From the NCBI GenBank assembly GCA_937895515.1, contig CALAYS010000170.1, forward strand, positions 1 to 38,438: 38,438 bases of DNA, given 5' to 3'. Position 1 is the stretch's first letter; each line of letters starts with the position of its first letter. Positions 33,362-38,438 of the stretch are shown one piece after another. Both the position numbers and the translations under genes were made by a program. Below the pieces are notes generated by a model that was not told the DNA's origin, made no database searches, and saw only the letters and a program-made list of their open reading frames with translations. This stretch comes from an uncultured bacterium. Lineage in GTDB: Bacteria; Patescibacteriota; Minisyncoccia; Phycocordibacterales; UBA9973.

Positions 33362-33736
33362 CTATTTTAATTCAACTGTTGCTCCGGCTTCTTCAAGTTG
33401 TTTTTTCAAAGCTTCAGCTTCTTCTTTCTTAAGACCTTCTTTTATGTTTGAAGGAGCACCATCAACCATATCTTTAGCTTCTTTAAGACCTAGACCTAGA
33501 ACTTCTTTAACAACTTTCATAACTGCGATTTTTTGTTCACCTGCAGCTGATAGTACAACTGTGTAAGATGATTTTTCTTCTGCAGCGTCTGCTCCAGCGG
33601 CTGCTGGACCGGCTACTGCCATAGCACCAGCTTTAACATCAAACTTTTCTTCAAGAACTTTTACAAGTTCGTGTAAGTCAAGTACTGACATTTTTTCAAT
33701 TTCGCTAACGATTGAAGCGAATTTTGTATTTTCCAT
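33362..33736 (-). CDS. rplL: Ribosomal protein L7/L12
   Basis: This 124-residue stalk protein recruits translation GTPases. The N-terminal dimerisation helices (SVLDLHELVKVLEEKFDV) are followed by an Ala/Gly hinge (about 35-52). The C-terminal factor-binding domain carries KIAVMKVVKEVLGLGLKEAK and MVDGAPSNIKEGL. Length is standard. It follows rplJ by 30 bp under the same leader. Confidence 0.97.
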   Translation of the reverse strand: MENTKFASIVSEIEKMSVLDLHELVKVLEEKFDVKAGAMAVAGPAAAGADAAEEKSSYTVVLSAAGEQKIAVMKVVKEVLGLGLKEAKDMVDGAPSNIKEGLKKEEAEALKKQLEEAGATVELK

Positions 33737-33766
33737 AATGTAATAACTAAATAATTTCTACTAAAA

Positions 33767-34255
33767 TTAACCCTGTTTCTTTGCAATTTCACTAAGAACT
33801 GTTGCAAATTTTTGGATTGGAGCAATAAGTACTGATACAAGCTGTGTATATAGAACTTCACGAGATGGGATTGTAGCAATAACCATCATTGCATCTTTAT
33901 CAAGATATGTATTTTCATACACACCACCAACAATAGATACTGTGCCTTTATGAGCTTTTGCAAATTCATAAACGCTACGGGCTGCTGCGATAGGATCCGA
34001 ACTCGTTGCTATACCTATTTGTCCTGCTAAATCTGGGTGTTCCCCAGTGTAACCTAGTTCTGCCATTGCACGCTTTGCAAGCGTCTTTTTAATAACAGTG
34101 TAAGATACATTAGCTGATTCAAGCTCTCGACGAAATGCATTCGTATCAAAAACTTTGAATTTACTAAATTCAACAAAAACAACACATTGCTTGCCTTTTA
34201 AAACTTCGGTCATGTTTTTAGTTTGACCTTGTTTTTGTGCAAGTGTAATTGCCAT
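33767..34255 (-). CDS. rplJ: Ribosomal protein L10
   Basis: This 162-residue protein forms the base of the L7/L12 stalk. The family start (LAQKQGQTKNMTEVLKGKQC, VVFVEFSKFKV) and the later VIKKTLAKRAM and GGVYENTYLDKDAMMVIATI segments are clear. The C-terminal helix that holds L12 dimers is present. The gene is preceded by an L10-type mRNA leader and its own promoter. rplK and rplA are not adjacent. Confidence 0.96.
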   Translation of the reverse strand: MAITLAQKQGQTKNMTEVLKGKQCVVFVEFSKFKVFDTNAFRRELESANVSYTVIKKTLAKRAMAELGYTGEHPDLAGQIGIATSSDPIAAARSVYEFAKAHKGTVSIVGGVYENTYLDKDAMMVIATIPSREVLYTQLVSVLIAPIQKFATVLSEIAKKQG

Positions 34256-34376
34256 ATATATAAATAAAATGAACCGCTAATTCTGTTTAAAAACAGAGCG
34301 GCTGTAGTCCCTATTCTTTTTATAGAATAGTTCGACTTCGGTAGGTCTTATTGTTTGCCTACTGTCTACAGCCATT
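34256..34376 (-). promoter_or_regulatory. L10 leader (ribosomal autoregulatory mRNA structure)
   Basis: About 120 nt of structured leader precede rplJ. TGGCTGTAGACAGTAGGC and its partner GACTACAGCC form the long-range helix. TATTCTATAAAAAGAATAG and GCCGCTCTGTTTTT with AACAGAATTAGCGG are hairpins. The layout matches the known L10 leader, where L10-L12 binds its own mRNA to repress translation. Confidence 0.75.
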
Positions 34377-34382
34377 AGAGAC

Positions 34383-34410
34383 ACTATAGCATATATCAAT
34401 AAAAATTCAA
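34383..34410 (-). promoter_or_regulatory. rplJ promoter
   Basis: TTGAAT, a 16-bp spacer, then TATAGT read leftward, with TGC before the -10. Confidence 0.7.
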
Positions 34411-34433
34411 GTGGCTCAATATAAAAATAAAAA

Positions 34434-34471
34434 GGGAGTGTTTATAGTTAATTCAAAACATAAACACTCCC
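34434..34471 (-). terminator. Terminator downstream of the 49-codon gene
   Basis: GGGAGTGTTTAT pairs with ATAAACACTCCC (12 bp), followed by TTTTTATTTTTA on the leftward strand. Between it and the stop codon lie the palindrome TTATACAATTGTATAA (34498-34513) and AGCCT/AGGCCT pairing. Confidence 0.85.
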
Positions 34472-34517
34472 GTACAATGACTAGCCTCTCCAGGCCTTTA
34501 TACAATTGTATAATTTA

Positions 34518-34667
34518 TTAACAATTTTGCCAAGAAGCACACCCAGAACTAGCGTTAACTGCACCACTGTCATTGTTAACAGAACTTTGATCAATATAGT
34601 AAAGAACCCCAATCCCAATTGCGATCATTACAGTAAAACCAATTATAACTTTTAACCCATGATTCAT
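34518..34667 (-). CDS. 49-residue single-span membrane protein
   Basis: The ATG at 34667 opens a frame for MNHGLK, one span (VIIGFTVMIAIGIGVLYYI, about 7-25) and a Ser/Asn-rich tail ending CASWQNC. Two Cys near the C-terminus may form an extracytoplasmic disulfide. A TGTTAATAT box lies 8 nt before the ATG and a strong terminator follows, so it is a complete small transcription unit. Function unknown. Confidence 0.65.
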   Translation of the reverse strand: MNHGLKVIIGFTVMIAIGIGVLYYIDQSSVNNDSGAVNASSGCASWQNC

Positions 34668-34690
34668 ATATTTTTATATTAACATATAAT

Positions 34691-34722
34691 AATAAAAACC
34701 TCTATTTATAGAGGTTTTTATT
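34691..34722 (-). terminator. Terminator of the anchored cupredoxin-like gene
   Basis: AATAAAAACCTCTA pairs with TAGAGGTTTTTATT (14 bp, 4-nt loop), 14 bp past the stop codon. Confidence 0.88.
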
Positions 34723-34735
34723 ATTTAAATTAAAT

Positions 34736-35239
34736 TTATTTTTGAAGTAAAATTGTTGCTACATTTTGACCTGTTCCACAATCAACTAAGATTGTTTTTG
34801 GCAATGTAGCACTTGATAGTTTAACTATTTTAAAACCATAAGCTTTGATAGATACTGGACCATTGATATTTAAAGTTCTAGCAACACCAGCACGATTATC
34901 AATCATGATACTTGTACCATTTTTATAAGTAACATTATTTGGAAAAGCTTGGCAAGTTTTATCAAGCTGAATCCGTTTATCTTTATACATTATAGATGCT
35001 TGTTGGTATGTTAGTTTGGTTGCTGGGTTTGTAGTTAAAACCGGGGTTTTAGTTTCAGTTGTATCTTCAGTTCCTTCAACTTGAACTTGAGACATATCAC
35101 CATAATTATTTATATCAATACTTGATTTTTTATGGTTCTTAGCTCGAACCATAAAAACAATAGCTATGACGACTATGATTACAACAACTGCCCAAATTTT
35201 ACTATTCTTATTCTTCATAGGTTCCATATAATAAATCAT
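34736..35239 (-). CDS. Membrane-anchored beta-sandwich protein, cupredoxin-like
   Basis: The protein has 167 residues, or 160 if the third ATG (MKNKNSK) is used. One span (KIWAVVVIIVVIAIVFMV, about 14-31) is followed by a Thr-rich linker (about 50-75). A compact beta-rich domain follows (QLDKTCQAFPNNVTYKNGTS; ARTLNINGPVSIKAYGFKIV; TILVDCGTGQNVATILLQ). It resembles the plastocyanin-type sandwiches common in CPR anchored proteins, but His and Met copper ligands are missing. Its two Cys could pair. It is divergent from the sugar transferase gene. Confidence 0.68.
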   Translation of the reverse strand: MIYYMEPMKNKNSKIWAVVVIIVVIAIVFMVRAKNHKKSSIDINNYGDMSQVQVEGTEDTTETKTPVLTTNPATKLTYQQASIMYKDKRIQLDKTCQAFPNNVTYKNGTSIMIDNRAGVARTLNINGPVSIKAYGFKIVKLSSATLPKTILVDCGTGQNVATILLQK

Positions 35240-35262
35240 ATCTTAATTAATAATACACCTAT

Positions 35263-35271
35263 ATTATACCA
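35263..35271 (-). promoter_or_regulatory. Promoter of the anchored cupredoxin-like gene
   Basis: TGGTATAAT reads leftward, 23 nt before the ATG at 35239. Confidence 0.7.
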
Positions 35272-35281
35272 TAATTGAATT

Positions 35282-35299
35282 ATTCTTTCAAGAAAGAAT
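35282..35299. promoter_or_regulatory. Inverted repeat between divergent promoters
   Basis: ATTCTTTC and GAAAGAAT are separated by AA. The repeat lies between the leftward promoter at 35263 and the rightward one at 35329, a typical operator position. No regulator is identified. Confidence 0.35.
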
Positions 35300-35326
35300 C
35301 TCTTATATTCATTTAGTAACTTATAT

Positions 35327-35334
35327 TGTATACT
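35327..35334 (+). promoter_or_regulatory. Promoter of the sugar transferase gene, leaderless
   Basis: TGTATACT faces right, with 6 nt (ACTAAT) between the -10 and the ATG at 35341. Confidence 0.55.
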
Positions 35335-35340
35335 ACTAAT

Positions 35341-36615
35341 ATGGAACAATATCGTAAAGGTATCTTAATAATTGGTGACATTTTATCCTTGGCTTTGGCG
35401 GGGTACGCAATGATAATAATCCGGTTTGGATTTTCAAATGAAAGGGTTTTATTAAAGCAACACTTTATGCCTTTTTTGGCTTTAGTTTTTTTAACTTTGG
35501 CTATTTTTTATATATTTAACTTATATGAACCAGGCCCACTTAAACCCAGTGTGACTAATACAAGACTATATATAATTGCAATATTTTTTACTTTTGTTGG
35601 AGGTATTATATTGTTTTATTTCCTACCCTTCCCTGTTACACCAAAGACTAATCTACTCATAACTGAAATTTTATTTGGTATTATTTTTCTTTTATGGAGA
35701 AGATTATTTTATTATATATTTGCTAGGGGTTTTAAAAACTCTATTGTCTTTATTGGTGAGAATAATGAATCAAAAATTTTAATAAAAAGTATTCAAGAGA
35801 ATCCTCATTTAGGATACAATTATTTAGGTACATTTGATTCGCTTGATGATCTAAATTTAAAAAATATTAAAACAAACATCATAGTATATACTCATAATCT
35901 TAATAACAATGAGATTGAAAAATTGTCATTACTACCTGTTCAATATTTAAATATTAGCGATGCTTATGAAAAAATCTTAGAGAAAATCCCCGTAGGTCTA
36001 ATTACTGAATCTTTAGCGATTTCAATTTTGGAACGCAAAATAGGATTAAAAATTATACGTAGATTTTTTGAAATTATAATTGCTTTAATTATAATTATAA
36101 TTACATTACCAATAACAATAATTGCAGCAATAGCTATTAAACTAGAAGATGGACGATCAATATTTTATACCCAAAAAAGAACCGGTCTACGCGAGAAGAC
36201 TTTTAAGATAATTAAATTCCAATCAATGAGCGAAAATGCGGAAAAAAATGGCGCTGTCTGGGCAGACAAAAACGATAGCCGTGTTACTAGAGTTGGAAAT
36301 ATACTACGCAAAACCCATATTGATGAAATCCCTCAAATGATAAATGTTATCAAAGGTGATATTTCTTTTGTTGGACCAAGACCAGAACGCCCAGAATTTT
36401 TAGAATCTCTTAAAAAAGAAATCCCTTATTACTTCTTAAGACAAAGTGTAAAACCAGGATTTACTGGTTGGGCACAAATAAAGTTCCGTTATGTTAGGTC
36501 AGTAGTAGAAGGCCAAGAGAGATTTGAATATGATTTGTTTTATATCAAAAACCAATCATTTTTAATTGATATTGGAATAATATTAAAAACAATCCAAATA
36601 ATTTTTACACACTAA
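35341..36615 (+). CDS. Polyprenyl-phosphate sugar-1-phosphate transferase (WcaJ/WbaP type)
   Basis: The protein has 424 residues from ATG 35341. An in-frame TTG 15 bp upstream overlaps the -10 box and is rejected. Four N-terminal spans (about 10-120) are followed by a degenerate nucleotide-binding-like domain (about 135-215). A membrane helix (about 240-265) leads into the catalytic Bac_transf domain: FYTQKRTGLREKTFKIIKFQ, NILRKTHIDEIPQMINVIKG, SFVGPRPERPEF, VKPGFTGWAQI. It would load the first sugar phosphate onto undecaprenyl phosphate to start a surface polysaccharide. It is followed 3 bp later by the flippase. Confidence 0.92.
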   Translation: MEQYRKGILIIGDILSLALAGYAMIIIRFGFSNERVLLKQHFMPFLALVFLTLAIFYIFNLYEPGPLKPSVTNTRLYIIAIFFTFVGGIILFYFLPFPVTPKTNLLITEILFGIIFLLWRRLFYYIFARGFKNSIVFIGENNESKILIKSIQENPHLGYNYLGTFDSLDDLNLKNIKTNIIVYTHNLNNNEIEKLSLLPVQYLNISDAYEKILEKIPVGLITESLAISILERKIGLKIIRRFFEIIIALIIIIITLPITIIAAIAIKLEDGRSIFYTQKRTGLREKTFKIIKFQSMSENAEKNGAVWADKNDSRVTRVGNILRKTHIDEIPQMINVIKGDISFVGPRPERPEFLESLKKEIPYYFLRQSVKPGFTGWAQIKFRYVRSVVEGQERFEYDLFYIKNQSFLIDIGIILKTIQIIFTH

Positions 36616-36618
36616 ATT

Positions 36619-38094
36619 ATGGATAGTAATGCTTTGGAAAATTCTCAAATAAAAGCGATTGTTGCTAACAACACTTTATGGCTTTTTATTTCAGAAATAG
36701 CGTCTAGATTATTTAAAGCAATTATTATAATCTATGCAATTCGAGCATTGGGTAAAAATGGCTGGGGTATGTTTTCTTATACTTTGGCGCTTATGGGATT
36801 CTTTACTATATTTGCTGAAAACGGACTAGGGATAATGGTCTCCAGAGAAATTGCAAGTGGGGGTAACAATAAAAAAATCATATCGTCAGCATTTTTTATA
36901 AAACTGGTTTTGCTTTTAATTTCAACAACAGTATTTATTATCTATGGACTTAATAGTGGTAAAACTGAAATCCATCAACTAATTCCAATTATTGGAGCAA
37001 TGTTCTTTTTTGATTCATTAAAAGAATTCTACCTTATTATTGGTCGAGCTCGTGAAAAAATGCACACTGAAAGTGCAATTAGAATTAGCTCAATGTTTTT
37101 AAATTTATTACTAACAATAGTTTTATTTACTAAAAGTAAAACCCCAATATCATTAGGCTATGCTTATATGATAAGTGCATTTTTTGGGCTTATTTTTTCA
37201 TATATTGCTTATAGTAAGCTAGTTTCAATAAATAAAATTTATCTATCCATAAAATCTATTGGGTCTATTTTTATAGAGGCTTGGCCTTTTACAATACTCG
37301 CAATTACAGATATTTTAATGTTTAACATTGATACATTAATGTTAGGGCATTTTAAATCCTTTGGGGAAACAGGGCTTTATTCTGCAGCTGGAAGAATGGT
37401 TCAATTATTTTATATTTTGCCAGCACTTTTTAGTAGTGCACTACTACCATCATTAACTAAAAAATTACATAGTAATGATACCCAAGATTTAACGGCATCT
37501 ACAGGTAAAGCATTTTCAGTAATTTCATTATTTATTTTACCAATTATTATTGCAATATTATTTTTAAGTAAAGATATTGTAGGGTTATTATTTGGAAGTG
37601 ATTATCATGGATCAATAGTCCCAATTTATATATTAATATTTAGTATCTTCCCTGTTTTCTACACTACTTTGTTAAATAGTAGTTTGTTTGCATTAAATGC
37701 TCAAAGAAAATTTGTACATCTACATATAATAGGGCTTTTAATTAGTATTATTTTAAATCTAATCTTAATACCAATGTACGGAGCAATCGGAGCATCAATA
37801 TCATTAGTATTGTCTTTAGGATTTATAGCGGTTAGCACAATAACAAAATTTAATAATGAACACAAAATAGATTTTTCTTTAATAAGATTATCTTTACCTA
37901 AATTATTTATCTCGGCTTTAATTATGTCTATAATTATTTATCTACTACAAATATCTGGAGTTAATTTTATAGTATCTGGGGTTACCGGTATATTAATTTA
38001 CTTTGGAATATTATATATATTAAAAGAAAATTCTTTATTAGAAATAATAAACCACACACCCTTAAAATATATTTTTAAAGTTAATCAATACTAG
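36619..38094 (+). CDS. Wzx-like polysaccharide flippase
   Basis: The protein has 491 residues and about 12-14 spans, of the MOP/MATE superfamily. The typical start is NNTLWLFISEIASRLFKAII, then RALGKNGWGMFSYTLALMGF and FAENGLGIMVSREIA. The mid segment MFNIDTLMLGHFKSFGETGL, YSAAGRMVQLFYILPALFSS is characteristic of O-antigen and teichuronic flippases. It probably moves a lipid-linked oligosaccharide across the membrane after the preceding transferase. Its last 14 bp overlap the convergent glycosyltransferase. Confidence 0.9.
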   Translation: MDSNALENSQIKAIVANNTLWLFISEIASRLFKAIIIIYAIRALGKNGWGMFSYTLALMGFFTIFAENGLGIMVSREIASGGNNKKIISSAFFIKLVLLLISTTVFIIYGLNSGKTEIHQLIPIIGAMFFFDSLKEFYLIIGRAREKMHTESAIRISSMFLNLLLTIVLFTKSKTPISLGYAYMISAFFGLIFSYIAYSKLVSINKIYLSIKSIGSIFIEAWPFTILAITDILMFNIDTLMLGHFKSFGETGLYSAAGRMVQLFYILPALFSSALLPSLTKKLHSNDTQDLTASTGKAFSVISLFILPIIIAILFLSKDIVGLLFGSDYHGSIVPIYILIFSIFPVFYTTLLNSSLFALNAQRKFVHLHIIGLLISIILNLILIPMYGAIGASISLVLSLGFIAVSTITKFNNEHKIDFSLIRLSLPKLFISALIMSIIIYLLQISGVNFIVSGVTGILIYFGILYILKENSLLEIINHTPLKYIFKVNQY

Positions 38095-38284
38095 ATTTAA
38101 AAAGATCTAAAAATTGCTTTTGAACACTAGATTCAATATATTTTTCTTTAACTATTTGACGTGCATTGTGGCCTAACATTTTTTGTTTTTCGGGATTATT
38201 TAAAACTTCAGTTATTTTATTTACCCAACCATCAATATTAAATTCATCAACTATAATTACTTTGGCTGATTTAATGTCAGGTAG
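38081..38284 (-). pseudogene. C-terminal remnant of a group 1 glycosyltransferase, broken at 38270-38285
   Basis: Reading leftward, about 65 residues follow the end of a GT4-family enzyme: KVIIVDEFNIDGWVNKITEV, LNNPEKQKMLGHNARQIVKE, KYIESSVQKQFLDLF, with stop TAA at 38081-38083. Upstream, the frame meets a stop codon (38285-38287), and the sequence beyond no longer fits a glycosyltransferase. A true gene would extend several hundred residues further. Whether this is a broken gene or an assembly join cannot be told from the window. The fragment fits the neighbouring polysaccharide genes. Confidence 0.6.
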
Positions 38285-38438
38285 TTATATTTATACTGTA
38301 TTAAATTCAGGAGCTTTAGGCTTACAATTAAGTTATACAATTCAAGGTACAAGTGCAACTAACTTTAGTTATACTTGGTCAATTGCTGCCTTATGTAGTC
38401 CATTGGTTCCTGCAATAACTAAAACAACGACTACAAAT
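38274..38438 (+). CDS. Partial extracellular-type protein at right edge
   Basis: An open frame runs off the right edge. From ATG 38274 it reads SGSYIYTVLNSGALGLQLSY, then TIQGTSATNFSYTWSIAALC and a Thr-rich end. The composition (Ser, Thr, Tyr, Gly; alternating strands) fits an Ig-like secreted or surface protein. The ATG is probably not the real start, because it lies at the breakpoint with the antisense glycosyltransferase. Confidence 0.35.
   Translation, partial: MSGSYIYTVLNSGALGLQLSYTIQGTSATNFSYTWSIAALCSPLVPAITKTTTTN

Noticed and set aside
33187..33566. Rightward frames over the HTH promoter and rplL
   Set aside because: Shadows of rplL and its terminator; no domain or start signals.
35326..35340. 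Upstream TTG start for the sugar transferase
   Set aside because: The TTG overlaps the -10 box. ATG 35341 starts the conserved N-terminus.

Overview
The window reads as part of the chromosome of an AT-rich (about one third G+C by eye), reduced-genome bacterium of the Patescibacteria/CPR type, probably Parcubacteria-like. This is inferred from gene style, not from a 16S gene. The clues are stripped-down housekeeping enzymes, almost no Shine-Dalgarno sequences, very short or absent mRNA leaders, many small membrane-anchored proteins with peptidoglycan-binding or cysteine modules, and a 23S-5S unit with no adjacent 16S. The standard genetic code fits every gene.

Layout. 0-6.5 kb: end of an unidentified gene, gyrB, then a phenylalanyl-tRNA synthetase block (pheS, a 30-codon ORF, an unknown gene, pheT) in which both subunits lack their N-terminal tRNA-binding parts, then a membrane-anchored peptidoglycan-binding protein. 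6.4-9.5 kb: a 44-residue membrane peptide and a UvrD-like helicase fused to a nuclease domain. 9.6-17.4 kb: a surface/secreted-protein block. It holds a protein with a Bacteroidota type IX secretion C-terminal sorting domain, two giant secreted proteins made of Ig/FN3-like modules with NHL beta-propellers inserted inside them, and a small protein with a duplicated cysteine motif. 17.5-19.9 kb: double-Nudix protein, LysE exporter, a candidate small RNA, tRNA-Ser(GGA) and a Cys/Met-rich membrane protein. 19.9-23.8 kb: htpX, lemA, secF, secD. 23.9-24.5 kb: a second Bacteroidota-like exported protein. 24.5-27.9 kb: operon of a PAP2 phosphatase, folD, rodA and an anchored protein, consistent with cell-envelope growth. 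27.9-31.7 kb: 5S and 23S rRNA with their own promoter. 31.8-35.2 kb: mechanosensitive-channel-like protein, HTH/nucleotidyltransferase-like protein, rplL and rplJ behind an L10-type leader, and two small anchored proteins. 35.3-38.4 kb: polyprenyl-phosphate sugar transferase and Wzx-like flippase (surface polysaccharide), then the end of a glycosyltransferase that breaks off abruptly into unrelated sequence.

Most interesting: (1) two Bacteroidota-style exported proteins carrying promoters of the same TGnTATAAT type as the resident genes; (2) three cases of an NHL propeller nested at the same point of an Ig-like repeat; (3) co-trimmed PheRS subunits with an unknown gene between them; (4) a window-wide extended -10 motif placed 6-10 nt before many start codons, implying leaderless mRNAs; (5) a 23S-5S unit preceded by a strong promoter and a short terminator-bounded leader RNA.
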